In this document: positions 18,202 to 28,249 of the stretch, in pieces
Layout: every line of letters starts with the position of its first letter
Position numbering within the stretch: position 1 is the stretch's first letter
Assembly: GCA_964403525.1 (NCBI GenBank)
Contig: CAYOGE010000009.1
Location: 31,601 to 95,600, forward strand
DNA from: JAJTGZ01 sp964403525
Lineage (GTDB): Bacteria > Planctomycetota > Phycisphaerae > Phycisphaerales > UBA1924
DNA: 64,000 nt
Direction of reading: 5' to 3'
Made by a program: the position numbers and the translations under genes
Notes under the pieces: model-generated
Databases searched by the model: none
What the model saw: the letters and a program-made list of their open reading frames with translations, nothing else
What the model was told of the DNA's origin: nothing

Positions 18202-19161
18202 ATGACCCTCACTCGCGCGCTGCCGGCCACACTGGCGATCGTCGTTGCTGCATCAATCACGTTGGCAGATGTGAACAATACAGCACGGGTGACCATCAAC
18301 CCAACCTTTGCACCGATGTCGCCGCCGGTGAACGACATCGTGTCGCACCCAGGGCACTGCACAGCGCACGGCACGGGGTTTGGGGCCGGCAACTCAACGG
18401 GCGTGTCTGACGCCAACGCTGACTACGGCTGGGCGGTGCTTAGCGGCCAGGCGCACGGCTCGCTGAACGCGAGCGCGCAGGGCATCTTCCGAGACTCGAT
18501 CACGATTACGGCGCCAGGGGTGCCGACCGGGACATTGGGCACGATTGTCTTTGCGGTGAACGTCACGGTGACGCTGACGGCAACGACAGGGTCGTCGGCT
18601 TCAACTTGGAGCCTGGCTGGCGACATCGGCGGCGGCGCCACGGACCTGAGCCGTTCTGGGATCATGTACGCACCGTCTGTGCACACGCCGCAGTACGTGG
18701 GCGACGGCGTGGGGACGCACACTGGGGTGGCGAGCTTTCAGTACGGAATGCCCGCACAGTTGATTGTGATCTTGCAGGGAGGCGCGCAGGCGAGCTATGA
18801 CTCTAGCGGCGGGGGGAACAGTTCGTTCACGCGGGTGGTTGCGTCGTGGGCGGGCATGAGCGATGCGAGGGCCAACGGCACGCCGGTGAGCGGGTGGACG
18901 GTGTCGTCGGTGTCAGGCACCAATTGGGGAGGAGCCATCAGCCCGCCGCCGCCTTGCGCGGCGGATCTTGCGGGTCAGGGCGGTGTGCCAGGGGGTGATG
19001 GGGTGCTGGACAACAACGACTTCATCGTGTTCATCGACTACTTCTTCGGCAGTAATCCGCTGGCCGACCTCGGCGCACAGGGCGGCGTGTCGGGGAGCGA
19101 CGGGCAGTACGACAACAACGACTTCATCGTGTTCATTGACCAGTTCTTCGCCGGTTGCTGA
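18202..19161 (+). CDS. GC-type dockerin protein, unknown N-terminal domain
   Basis: The product is 319 residues with AAGGAG upstream and a signal peptide ending near residue 23 (ITLAD). The 24-245 region is Gly/Thr/Ser-rich beta structure with GHCTAHGTGFGAGN and no recognised catalytic motif. The dockerin spans about 250-319 and ends FFAGC. Codon use is less C-biased at third positions (more G) than in the preceding four dockerin genes. Confidence 0.85.
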   Translation: MTLTRALPATLAIVVAASITLADVNNTARVTINPTFAPMSPPVNDIVSHPGHCTAHGTGFGAGNSTGVSDANADYGWAVLSGQAHGSLNASAQGIFRDSITITAPGVPTGTLGTIVFAVNVTVTLTATTGSSASTWSLAGDIGGGATDLSRSGIMYAPSVHTPQYVGDGVGTHTGVASFQYGMPAQLIVILQGGAQASYDSSGGGNSSFTRVVASWAGMSDARANGTPVSGWTVSSVSGTNWGGAISPPPPCAADLAGQGGVPGGDGVLDNNDFIVFIDYFFGSNPLADLGAQGGVSGSDGQYDNNDFIVFIDQFFAGC

Positions 19162-19301
19162 GTTCACACCCCGGCCCTGCGAGCCCCGTGCGGCAACACA
19201 GGCTCGGCCAACCGCCGCCGCGCGCTGTAGACGCGCACGCACCTCCATCCCTCTGCTCCCACACAAGGCTCGCGCCTCCTCCGCGCGTACCCTCACCCGC
19301 A

Positions 19302-20900
19302 ATGCCCAGCCGCCCCCCCGTCTACCTCACCACCCCGATCTACTACGTCAACGACCGCCCCCACATCGGCCACTGCTACACCACGGGCGTCGCCGATGTC
19401 GCCGCGCGCTTCCAGCGCCTGCTGGGCAACGACGTCTACTTCCTCACAGGCACAGACGAGCACGCCGACAAGGTCATCGCCAAGGCCGTCGAAGCGGGCG
19501 TCACCGAGCAGCAGTGGGTCGACCAGTGCGCCGGCGAGTTCATCAAGGCTTTCGAGCTGCTCGGCTACGGCAACGACGTCTTCTACCGCACCAGCGACCC
19601 CAACCACAAGCGCCTCGCCCAGCAATACATCGCCCAGCTCCAGCAGCAGGGCGACATCTACCTCGGTGATTACGTCGGCTGGTACGACGCCAGCCAGGAC
19701 GAGTACCTCACCGAGACCGTCGCCAAAGAGTCCAACTTCAACTCCCCCGTCACCGGTCGCCCCCTCGAGAAGCGCACCGAGAAGAACTACTTTTTCAGGC
19801 TCAGCAAGTACGAGCAGGTCCTCGCCGACTACCTCGCCGCTCACCCCGACTTCATCCTCCCCCACGAGCGCCGCAACGAGGTGCTCGGTCGGCTCAAGGG
19901 CGGCCTGCAAGACGTCCCCGTCTCGCGCGCCATCAAGCCCGGCGAGAGCCTCTGGGGCGTGCTGATGCCCGGCGACGCGGGGCACCGCGTCTACGTCTGG
20001 ATCGAGGCACTCTGCAACTACCTCACCGCCGTCGACAGCGACGACAAGCGCAAGTACTGGCCCCCCGCCTGCCACTTCATGGCCAAGGACATCCTCTGGT
20101 TCCACGCCGTCATCTGGCCCGCGATGCTCATCGCCCTCAAACGCCCGCTCCCCGCGCACGTCTACGCCCACGCCTACTGGGTGCGCGAAGGGCGCAAGAT
20201 GAGCAAGTCGCTCGGCAACTTCGTCGACATCGACGTCATCCGCGCGTACTGCGACAAGTTCGGGCGCGACGCCTTCCGCTACTACCTCGTCACCCAGGGC
20301 CCGCAGAACGCCTCCGACGCCGACTTCGCCCACGCCAAGTTCGTCGAGACCTTCAACGCCGAGCTCGCCAACGGCATCGGCAACGCCACCAGCCGCGTCG
20401 GCAACATGATCGACAAGTACTTCGGCGGCAAGGTCCCAGACGCCAAGGGCGTCACCAAGCTCCGCGACGGCTACGACTGGCCCGCCATCACCGCGCAGGC
20501 CGCCGCCAACGCCACCGCCAAGGCCAACCAGTGGGACCTGGTCGGCGCAACCGCCGAGGCGATCACCCTCGTCCGCGCTGTCGACGGCTACATCAACGCC
20601 ACCGAGCCCTTCAAGCTCGCCAAGAAGCTCGAGGCCGAGCCCGCGCTCAAAGACCATCTCGCCGCCATCCTCTATCACTGCGCCGAGGCGCTCCGCGTCG
20701 CCAGCCTCATCCTCTCACCCACCATGCCCGCCAAGATGGCCCAGCTCTGGCAGACCTGGAGCTGCGCCCCCGCCGCGGGCGTCCCCCTCACGCAGCTCGC
20801 CGACTACCACGGCCCCCACGCCCTCAAGCCCGGCACCCCCCTCACCAAAGGGGAGGTTCTCTTCATGCGCGCCGACCCCGCCGAATCCCCCCCGGCATGA
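19302..20900 (+). CDS. metG: Methionyl-tRNA synthetase
   Basis: The product is 532 residues from the ATG at 19302. It charges tRNA-Met with methionine in the cytoplasm. The class I signatures are clear: PHIGHCYTTG (HIGH, about residues 21-24) and GRKMSKSLGNFVD (KMSKS, about 299). The segment YVWIEALCNYLTA and an anticodon-binding helical domain follow. The protein stops after that domain, so it lacks the C-terminal tRNA-binding (EMAP-like) extension of some homologues. It heads the translation cluster. Confidence 0.96.
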   Translation: MPSRPPVYLTTPIYYVNDRPHIGHCYTTGVADVAARFQRLLGNDVYFLTGTDEHADKVIAKAVEAGVTEQQWVDQCAGEFIKAFELLGYGNDVFYRTSDPNHKRLAQQYIAQLQQQGDIYLGDYVGWYDASQDEYLTETVAKESNFNSPVTGRPLEKRTEKNYFFRLSKYEQVLADYLAAHPDFILPHERRNEVLGRLKGGLQDVPVSRAIKPGESLWGVLMPGDAGHRVYVWIEALCNYLTAVDSDDKRKYWPPACHFMAKDILWFHAVIWPAMLIALKRPLPAHVYAHAYWVREGRKMSKSLGNFVDIDVIRAYCDKFGRDAFRYYLVTQGPQNASDADFAHAKFVETFNAELANGIGNATSRVGNMIDKYFGGKVPDAKGVTKLRDGYDWPAITAQAAANATAKANQWDLVGATAEAITLVRAVDGYINATEPFKLAKKLEAEPALKDHLAAILYHCAEALRVASLILSPTMPAKMAQLWQTWSCAPAAGVPLTQLADYHGPHALKPGTPLTKGEVLFMRADPAESPPA

Positions 20901-21200
20901 TGGCCTCCCAACCCTCCCCGCTCCCAGCAGGAGGGGTCGCCGGAGACACAGCGACGGAGGGGGGAGGGTTCTTCGGCGGTCGCACAAGAGCCCTCAACGC
21001 ACCCTCCCCGGCCTCAAAGACCCTGCCGACCCTCCCTGGGAACGGGAGGGTTGAGAGGGGCTGTCGGTTCCGGTTCAGCAATCCGTTGACCCGTAGGGGT
21101 GGCGGGCTATCATCGTCCCCCTTGTCGGGTTCGTCCCGCTTGGGGTCTGTCATCGATTGACCCGGCTCGACGGGCACGCGGCGTCAGAGTTCGACATCAG
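20901..21200. other. metG-tRNA-Thr intergenic region with palindromes
   Basis: The region holds inverted repeats built from ACCCTCCC and GGGAGGGT (for example ACCCTCCCTGGGAACGGGAGGGTT near 21030-21054). They could act as a terminator for metG or belong to a dispersed repeat. A promoter-like sequence follows at 21086-21113. No gene is supported. Confidence 0.55.
21086..21113 (+). promoter_or_regulatory. Sigma-70-like promoter for tRNA-Thr-tuf
   Basis: TTGACC at 21086-21091 is separated by 16 bases from TATCAT at 21108-21113, about 87 bases before the tRNA. Good match to a housekeeping promoter and well placed for the tRNA-tuf unit. Confidence 0.55.
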
Positions 21201-21272
<72 letters not shown>

Positions 21273-21462
21273 CTTCCCTGAAACCCGGGCAAGGGCCCGG
21301 CAGAGCCCGATCGCGGGCAGTATCGGTGCGGGCAGGAGGCCCCGCCGCACGGACGTTCAGGACGGATTCACAAGGCTCCTAAGGGAGCGCCCCGCGAGGG
21401 GTCCTCGGACCGGTTCAGGCAACGACACACGATCTTTCACCCTCGTTTACGGAGCATTCAGC

Positions 21463-22680
<1,218 letters not shown>

Positions 22681-22682
22681 TT

Positions 22683-22708
22683 GGGTACCCCGGCGGTCCC
22701 CGCTGGGA
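22683..22708 (+). repeat. Palindromic repeat family A copy after tuf
   Basis: GGGTACCCCGGCGGTCCCC plus GCTGGGA begins two bases after the tuf stop. It matches the family found inside leuS and kbl, with one change in the right arm. Here it is intergenic. Confidence 0.85.
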
Positions 22709-22810
22709 ACCGGTTAGACATCCAGTAAGAACGCCGTTCGGTGGGATGGATGGGCATGAGCCCTGAAGACCGCGTAGAACAGAACGGGCCTTACGATCAC
22801 TGACAATCAT

Positions 22811-22842
22811 CGGCCCGACGGGGGAACCCGTCGGGCCGCTTT
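22811..22842 (+). terminator. Terminator of tuf
   Basis: CGGCCCGACGGG pairs with CCCGTCGGGCCG around a GGAA-type loop and is followed by CTTTCG. It lies 130 bases past the tuf stop and before rpmG. Confidence 0.65.
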
Positions 22843-22944
22843 CGCCGAAGGGGACGACGGTTTCAGATCGTCCCGGCAGACAGCAAACCGCGCCCGCAAG
22901 GCCGCATCAATCGCCCCGCCACCGGGGCAACGCAGAGGTGATCT

Positions 22945-23127
22945 ATGGCAAAAGGCAAGTCGCTCGCTCGTGAATACGTCTGGCTCCAGTGCTCAGAGTC
23001 CGGTGATCTCAACTACCGCACCGAGATCAACGTCAAGGGCGGCATCGCCGAGAAGCTCAAGGAGGGGTTCATGAAGTACTCCCCCCGTCTCCGCCGCCAC
23101 ACCCTCCACAAGATCAAGCGCAAGTAA
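22945..23127 (+). CDS. rpmG: 50S ribosomal protein L33
   Basis: The product is 60 residues with the L33 pattern LQCSESGDLNYRTEIN and SPRLRRHTLHKIKRK. Of the four zinc Cys of the C+ form only the first remains (QCSES, and SPRL instead of CPRC), so this is a zinc-independent (C-) L33. The place between tuf and tRNA-Trp-secE-nusG is the usual one. Confidence 0.93.
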   Translation: MAKGKSLAREYVWLQCSESGDLNYRTEINVKGGIAEKLKEGFMKYSPRLRRHTLHKIKRK

Positions 23128-23136
23128 GAAGGCAAG

Positions 23137-23208
23137 AGGGATCAAGGGACCAAGGCACCGAGAAGAAACCTCTTCTTGATCCCTGGATGCCTCGATCCCT
23201 TGATCCCT
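23137..23208. repeat. Imperfect long inverted repeat between rpmG and tRNA-Trp
   Basis: AGGGATCAAGGGACCAAGGC at 23137 is the near reverse complement of the GATGCCTCGATCCCTTGATC segment at 23186, with a second inner palindrome GAAGAAACCTCTTCTT between. It can form a long hairpin and looks like a pair of inverted REP-type units. Confidence 0.75.
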
Positions 23209-23216
23209 TCCTCAGT

Positions 23217-23289
23217 ACGCCGGTAGCTCAACTGGTAGAGCAGCGGATTCCAAATCCGCAGGTTGCGGGTTCAAGTCCCTCCCGGCGTG
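23217..23289 (+). tRNA. tRNA-Trp (CCA anticodon)
   Basis: Acceptor ACGCCGG/CCGGCGT, anticodon stem-loop GCGGA-TTCCAAA-TCCGC, discriminator G and T loop TTCAAGT define tRNA-Trp. The T stem has one C-T mismatch (50-64). CCA is not encoded. The location before secE-nusG is conserved in many bacteria. Confidence 0.94.
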
Positions 23290-23370
23290 TTCTCTCCCGT
23301 CCCTACTCGCTCGGCCCATCGCCCGCGGCCCGTGCCGCGACGCCCGGCCGAAACGGAAGCACCCCCACTC

Positions 23371-24078
23371 ATGAATCTGGGCATCTACAAGCCGGGACAG
23401 GGCCACTGGGTCCGCGTGATGACGGCCGTTCTGGCGGCACTGGTCACCGTCACCTTCGCGCTCTGGATGTACGGCCAGATGGAGGTCCTCGCCGACCGCC
23501 TCCCCAAGGCCGCCTACCGCATCGGCTTCGAGTCCGAGCACCCCGGCGCCTTCGCCGTCGGTGACGCGGTCGAGCTCACCACCCGGCCAGACAGCAACGG
23601 CGTCGCCGCGCCCGTCGGCACCGCCACCGTCAGCTTCATCGACCCCGGCGAAAAGAAACTGATCACCGTCTCCAACTTCCAGCCCACGTCGCCCGCGGGC
23701 AAGCTGCAGCTGCAGGCCAACTCCGCCGGGCTCATCCGAAAGACCGTCGAGGGCGCCAAGCCCATCAACATCGCCAAGAGCGGCGGCGTCGTCGGCGTTG
23801 CCCCGGTCGATCCCACGCTGCTGGCCGGCGGCGTCGCCACCGCGGTGGTCATCCTGGGGGCCCTCCTCAGCTACTGGTTCGTCGGGCTCCGCCCGCGCAC
23901 CGTCGAGTTCCTCATCGCCACCGACTTTGAGATGAAGAAGGTCAACTGGTCCACGCCGCGCGAGATCATGGGGCACACCTGGGTCGTCATCGGTGCCTGC
24001 TTCTTCCTCGCCGGCATCCTCTTCGTCGTTGACATCGGCCTGAAGAACGGCTTCTCCTTCATCCACCTGCTCCCTTAG
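23371..24078 (+). CDS. secE: Preprotein translocase subunit SecE, long form
   Basis: The product is 235 residues from the ATG at 23371. The C-terminal part is SecE: the amphipathic helix RTVEFLIATDFEMKKVNWSTPREIMGHTWVV leads into the last membrane segment. SecE clamps SecY in the Sec channel. Unlike the 60-130 residues common in bacteria, this form has an N-terminal membrane helix (about 17-39), a roughly 100-residue probably extracytoplasmic beta-like insert (about 45-150) and a second helix (about 150-175). nusG starts 13 bases downstream. Confidence 0.88.
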   Translation: MNLGIYKPGQGHWVRVMTAVLAALVTVTFALWMYGQMEVLADRLPKAAYRIGFESEHPGAFAVGDAVELTTRPDSNGVAAPVGTATVSFIDPGEKKLITVSNFQPTSPAGKLQLQANSAGLIRKTVEGAKPINIAKSGGVVGVAPVDPTLLAGGVATAVVILGALLSYWFVGLRPRTVEFLIATDFEMKKVNWSTPREIMGHTWVVIGACFFLAGILFVVDIGLKNGFSFIHLLP

Positions 24079-24091
24079 TAAGAGAACCACC

Positions 24092-24826
24092 ATGAGCCAG
24101 GACAACGCCTCCTCGCCGACCACAGACGCGAAGCCCTCAACCTCGCTCCCGCCCGCACGCGCCGCCGAGCCGCTCCCCGCGCCCGCCCCGGGCGCTGCGC
24201 CCACGCCGCAGCAGCTCTCCGAGGTCCAGAAAAACTCCGTCATCCTCCCCGGCGAGCCCATGACCCGCGAGGGGATGAACTGGTTCGTCCTCCGCGTCGC
24301 ATCCAACAAAGAGTCGAGCGTCCAGCAGACCCTCCTCCGCAAGGTGCAGATCGAGCACATGAGCCACATGGTCGGGCGCATCCTCGTCCCCACCGAGAAG
24401 ACCAAGACCGTCAAGAACGGCAAGACCAAGATCACCGAGGCCAAGCTCTACCCCGGCTACTGCTTCGTCGAGATGAAGCTCGAAGACGACGGCCGCATCC
24501 CGCAGGACGTCTTCTTCCTCATCAAAGAGACCACCGGCGTCGGTGACTTCGTCGGCACCAAGGGCCGCCCCACGCCCATGAAGGGCCACGAGATCGAGAA
24601 GATGCAGGCCGCTTCGATGCGCGTCGAAGACCAGCCCCAGATCAAGATGGTCTTCAGCAAGGGCGAGCCCGTCTCCATCAAGGAAGGCCCCTTCCAGGGC
24701 TTCGAGGGCACCGTCGACGAGCTCATCCCCGAGAAGGGCCTCGTCCGCGTCCTGGTCACCATCTTCGGCCGCCAGGCCCCCGTCGAGCTCGAAGAGTGGC
24801 AGATCACCAAGGTCGATCAGAAGTAA
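24092..24826 (+). CDS. nusG: Transcription termination/antitermination factor NusG
   Basis: The product is 244 residues. After about 60 Pro/Ala/Ser-rich residues comes the NGN domain (WFVLRVASNKESSVQQTLLRK, YPGYCFVEMKL, GVGDFVGTKGRPTPM) and then the KOW domain (FSKGEPVSIKEGPFQGFEGTVDEL). NusG binds RNA polymerase and links it to ribosomes or Rho. It is in the conserved secE-nusG operon and is followed by a terminator. Confidence 0.95.
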   Translation: MSQDNASSPTTDAKPSTSLPPARAAEPLPAPAPGAAPTPQQLSEVQKNSVILPGEPMTREGMNWFVLRVASNKESSVQQTLLRKVQIEHMSHMVGRILVPTEKTKTVKNGKTKITEAKLYPGYCFVEMKLEDDGRIPQDVFFLIKETTGVGDFVGTKGRPTPMKGHEIEKMQAASMRVEDQPQIKMVFSKGEPVSIKEGPFQGFEGTVDELIPEKGLVRVLVTIFGRQAPVELEEWQITKVDQK

Positions 24827-24863
24827 GAAGACGCCAGACAGGGCAGGACTAAAAGACCGCAAA

Positions 24864-24886
24864 GGGCGCCGCGAGGCGCCCTTCTT
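24864..24886 (+). terminator. Terminator of secE-nusG
   Basis: GGGCGCC-GCGA-GGCGCCC followed by TTCTT, about 40 bases after the nusG stop. Confidence 0.75.
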
Positions 24887-24992
24887 CATTCCACCGCGCC
24901 CCGATCACACCTGTGGTCGCCGTGCTCTTTGCGCACTTCGTGTTCCCTCTGCTCTTGCCCAGTTGCGTTCCCACCCGGAGATACGCTTCGCG

Positions 24993-26015
24993 ATGCGCAC
25001 CGCCACCCTGCTCCTCGCGCTGCTCACCGCCATCCTCCCCGCCTGCACGCGCAAGCCGCAGCCGCACATCGTGCTCTACTCGTCGGTCGATGCCGGCGTC
25101 ATCGAGCCGATCCTCGACGGCTACACCAGGCGCACCGGCGTGCGCATCGACCTGGTGACCGACACCGAGGCGACCAAAACCACCGGGCTCGTGCAGCGCC
25201 TCATCACCGAGCAGCCCAACCCCCGCGCCGACGTCTGGTGGTCGGGCGAGACCGTCGGCACCGTGCAGCTCGCCCGCGCCGGCGCTCTGCAGCCCTACAC
25301 ATCGCTCGCCGCCGAGGCCACCGCCCGCGCATCGGCACTCCCCGCGTGGCCCGTCCGCGACGCGCGCGGCCTCTGGTACGGCCTCGCCCTGCGCCCGCGC
25401 ATCATCGTCTACCACACCGGCGTCTACCCGGCGCCCGACGCCGCCCCGCGCTCGATCGCCGCCCTCGCCCGCTCGGCCAAGCCCGTCGCCATCGCCAAAC
25501 CCGCCTTCGGCACAGCGCGCGGGCACCTGGCCGCGCTCTACCTGCACCTGGGGCGCGACGCATTCACCGAGCTGATGTCGAGCGTGCGCTGGCGCACCTA
25601 CGACGGCAACGCCGCCGTCGTGCGCGCTGTCGCCTCCGGCGAGTGCGACGCCGGGCTCACCGACTACGACGACTACCACGCCGGGCTCGCCAACAACTGG
25701 CCGCTGGGGTGCTCGTTCATCGGCTTCACGCCAGACGCCGCCCAGCAGATCATCGCCACACCCGGCACGGTGGCACTCGTCGCCGGCGCGCCTCACCCGG
25801 AGCTCGCCCGCGCGTTCATCGACGAGGTCCTCACCGTCGCCACCGAGCAGACCCTCGCCGCAGGCGACTGGTGCGCCATGCCCGTGCTCGGCAGCGTGCA
25901 GACACCCGGCGACCGCTACAAAGGCCTCACGCCCGCCGCCATCGATTGGGAGAAAGCCGCCGACTTCCTCGAGCAGACCGCCGACGCGTGGGCCGAAGCC
26001 CTGAAGAAGAACTAG
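24993..26015 (+). CDS. Periplasmic iron(III)-type solute-binding lipoprotein
   Basis: The product is 340 residues. The N-terminus has a lipoprotein signal ending LPAC (Cys about residue 18). The mature part begins HIVLYSSVDAGVIEPILDGYTRRTGVRIDLV and continues with ADVWWSGE, GLALRPRIIVYHT and GLTDYDDYHAG, the pattern of FbpA/FutA-type class 1 ferric-binding proteins. Paired Tyr ligands are plausible (for example Y in TDYDDYH). No permease or ATPase gene is adjacent. Metal specificity is inferred. Confidence 0.82.
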   Translation: MRTATLLLALLTAILPACTRKPQPHIVLYSSVDAGVIEPILDGYTRRTGVRIDLVTDTEATKTTGLVQRLITEQPNPRADVWWSGETVGTVQLARAGALQPYTSLAAEATARASALPAWPVRDARGLWYGLALRPRIIVYHTGVYPAPDAAPRSIAALARSAKPVAIAKPAFGTARGHLAALYLHLGRDAFTELMSSVRWRTYDGNAAVVRAVASGECDAGLTDYDDYHAGLANNWPLGCSFIGFTPDAAQQIIATPGTVALVAGAPHPELARAFIDEVLTVATEQTLAAGDWCAMPVLGSVQTPGDRYKGLTPAAIDWEKAADFLEQTADAWAEALKKN

Positions 26016-26142
26016 CCGCGAAGAACCTGCCGCAGAAAACAGCAGCCTCGGAATGACACGGATGCTCACGGATCAAGAAGGATGGATGCTCCGCCGCTGA
26101 TCCGTGTCGTCGGTGTCCATCCGAGGCTGATCCTGCATGCTC

Positions 26143-26172
26143 TTCTCTGTGCCCCGGTGTCTCTGCGGTGAA
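26143..26172 (+). repeat. Repeat family E copy
   Basis: TTCTCTGTGCCCCGGTGTCTCTGCGGTGAA is a variant of the repeat found as an inverted pair at 38132-38274. Confidence 0.6.
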
Positions 26173-26205
26173 AACGCCCTCCGCCCCCGTCGCTAAACTA
26201 CCCCC

Positions 26206-27402
26206 GTGCAAGACCACACCCGCACCAAGCCGCTGATCGACGCCGCCCTCGCCGACCTGCGCGCCATCCGGCACGACCTGCACGCCCACCCCGAAATCGC
26301 TTACCAGGAGCGGCGCACCAGCGAGGTTGTCCAGCGCGAGCTCACGCGCCTGGGCATCCCCTTCAAGGCCGGGTGCGCCGGCGGCACCGGCGTGATCGCT
26401 CACCTCGCCCCCACCAACGCCGCCGACAACGCAAGGCCCGCCATCGGGCTCCGCGCCGACATGGATGCGCTCCCCATCACCGAGGCCACCGGCCTCCCCT
26501 ACGCGTCCACCGCGCCCGGCACCATGCACGCCTGCGGGCACGACGGGCACACCGCCATCCTCCTCGGCGCCGCCCGCATCCTGCAGCAGCTCCACCGCCC
26601 ACGCCCCATCACGCTCGTCTTCCAACCCGCCGAAGAGGGCGGCGCCGGCGGCAAGCGCCTCTGCGACGAGGGCCTGCTCGAGGGCAGGATCATCGGCACA
26701 CCCATCGAGAAGATGTTCGGTCTCCACGGCTGGCCCGAGTTCAACCTCGGCATCATCGGCACGCGCCCGGGCCCGCTGCTGGCCAGCACCGACGAGATGA
26801 AGGTCGTCATCACCGGGCTCGCCTCGCACGCCGCCCAGCCCCACTACTCGCGCGACCCCATCGTCGCCATGGCCGCCTGCATCACCGCCTGCCAGACCGT
26901 CGTCAGCCGCAGCATCTCGCCCTTTGACTCCGTCGTCGTCTCCATCTGCCTGGCCAACGGCGGCACCGCCCGCAACATCATCCCGTCGCAGGCTACGTTC
27001 CAGGCCACGCTCCGCTGCCTGCGCAGCCAGACGCGCGACACCGCCCGCGAGCGCCTCTCAACCATCATCACCCACACCGCCCAGGCGCACGGCTGCTCCG
27101 CCGAGGTCACCTGGCACGACGGCTACCCCGTCACCCACAACGACCCCGCCCTCACCGATCAGTTCTTCACACTCGCCGACAACTGGCTCGGCAAAGACCG
27201 GGTCACCCGCGTCGAGACGCCGACAATGGGCGGCGAAGACTTCTCCTTCTACGCCCAGAAAGTCCCCGCCGTCTTCTTCTGCCTCGGCCTCAAGCCGCAG
27301 AACAAGGACCGCTACCCCTACCTCCACCAGCCCGACTTCGACTTCAACGACGACGCCATCCCCCTCGGCGTCGAGGCCTTCTGCAGGCTCGCCACGGCGT
27401 AA
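26206..27402 (+). CDS. M20-family amidohydrolase
   Basis: The product is 398 residues from a GTG. It belongs to the M20D peptidase/amidohydrolase group, which hydrolyses N-acyl amino acids or similar amides in the cytoplasm using two metal ions. Motifs: DLHAHPEIAYQE, GLRADMDALPI, THACGHDGH-type segment MHACGHDGHTA, FQPAEEGGAGG with the catalytic Glu, the dimerisation lid GLASHAAQPHYSRDPI, and TMGGEDFSFY near the end. Substrate is not determinable. It stands alone. Confidence 0.92.
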   Translation: MQDHTRTKPLIDAALADLRAIRHDLHAHPEIAYQERRTSEVVQRELTRLGIPFKAGCAGGTGVIAHLAPTNAADNARPAIGLRADMDALPITEATGLPYASTAPGTMHACGHDGHTAILLGAARILQQLHRPRPITLVFQPAEEGGAGGKRLCDEGLLEGRIIGTPIEKMFGLHGWPEFNLGIIGTRPGPLLASTDEMKVVITGLASHAAQPHYSRDPIVAMAACITACQTVVSRSISPFDSVVVSICLANGGTARNIIPSQATFQATLRCLRSQTRDTARERLSTIITHTAQAHGCSAEVTWHDGYPVTHNDPALTDQFFTLADNWLGKDRVTRVETPTMGGEDFSFYAQKVPAVFFCLGLKPQNKDRYPYLHQPDFDFNDDAIPLGVEAFCRLATA

Positions 27403-27643
27403 CACTTCCCTCTCCCGGCTTTGCTGGGAGAGGGTGGCCGCCGTGCTTTCGGGAGCGGAGCGCACGAAAGCCGGAAGTGAAGGAGTACGCGCAGCGTCTG
27501 CTGAATACCCGCCTTCGAGGCCGGGTGAGGGTGCCTTGACTCCGCGTCCGCACGCGACACCACGCCTCAGCACCCACGCCCCATAAGCCCGATCGCAGAC
27601 AATCACTACCCCCGCCTCCATTCCTGTGGTACGTTTCAAGCAC

Positions 27644-28249
27644 ATGCGTTCACTCGTCACCGCAACCGCCGCCGCCCTCGCCACCTGCGTGGCCGCACAC
27701 GCGGACCCTGTCACCGTCACCGTTTACGTCTTCAACTACGACTTCAGCCAGGTCCATCCCACGCCCCCCTTCCCGCCAAACGCACCGCCAGACGACCCGA
27801 CCATCCGCGTCGGCGACACCATCCGCTGGCAGCGCGTGAGCGGCACCCACAACGTGCGCTCGTGCGCCGGCACGCCCGAGCAGTTCAACTCGCCCTACCT
27901 CACCTCCAGCGCGCCGACCTTCTCGCACACGTACACACACGTGGGCCACTTCGAGTACTACTGCACGCCCCACGGCTTCGACATCGGCGGCAACTTCGCC
28001 GGCGGCATGTCGGGGTTCGTTGACGTGCTCCCCGCGCCGTGCGCGGCCGACCTCGGCACCACCGGCGGCGTGCCCGGCCAGGACGGCCAGCTCAACAACA
28101 ACGACTTCATCGTCTTCATCGACTACTTCTTCGCGGGCAACACCGCCGCCGACATCGGCACCACCGGCGGGCTCGCGGGCGCCGACGGGCGCTTCGACAA
28201 CAACGACCTGATCGTCTACATCGACCGGTTCTTCGCTGGCTGCCCGTAG
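27644..28249 (+). CDS. Cupredoxin-GC dockerin fusion protein 1
   Basis: The product is 201 residues. A signal peptide (to AHAD, about 21) precedes a plastocyanin/azurin-like domain (22-130): RVGDTIRWQRVSGTHNV with one His, and FEYYCTPHGFDIGGNFAGGM with Cys, His and Met, giving the four type 1 copper ligands. The duplicated dockerin (about 135-201) ends DRFFAGCP. A periplasmic or surface electron carrier held by a dockerin is the likely role. A homologous gene follows 155 bases downstream. Confidence 0.88.
   Translation: MRSLVTATAAALATCVAAHADPVTVTVYVFNYDFSQVHPTPPFPPNAPPDDPTIRVGDTIRWQRVSGTHNVRSCAGTPEQFNSPYLTSSAPTFSHTYTHVGHFEYYCTPHGFDIGGNFAGGMSGFVDVLPAPCAADLGTTGGVPGQDGQLNNNDFIVFIDYFFAGNTAADIGTTGGLAGADGRFDNNDLIVYIDRFFAGCP

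Noticed and set aside
16156..19161. Repeated DNA blocks with regular spacing, considered as CRISPR or satellite repeats
   Set aside because: The units are the two halves of coding dockerin modules at gene 3' ends, with no spacers of uniform size.
22683..22708. Repeat after tuf considered as the tuf terminator
   Set aside because: It forms a hairpin but has no T-run and matches family A elsewhere inside genes; a better terminator lies at 22811.
24911..24960. Possible additional copy of a repeat (CCGTGCTCTTTGCGCACTTC) before the binding-protein gene
   Set aside because: It resembles wording near 38180 only loosely; no clear copy boundaries by eye.
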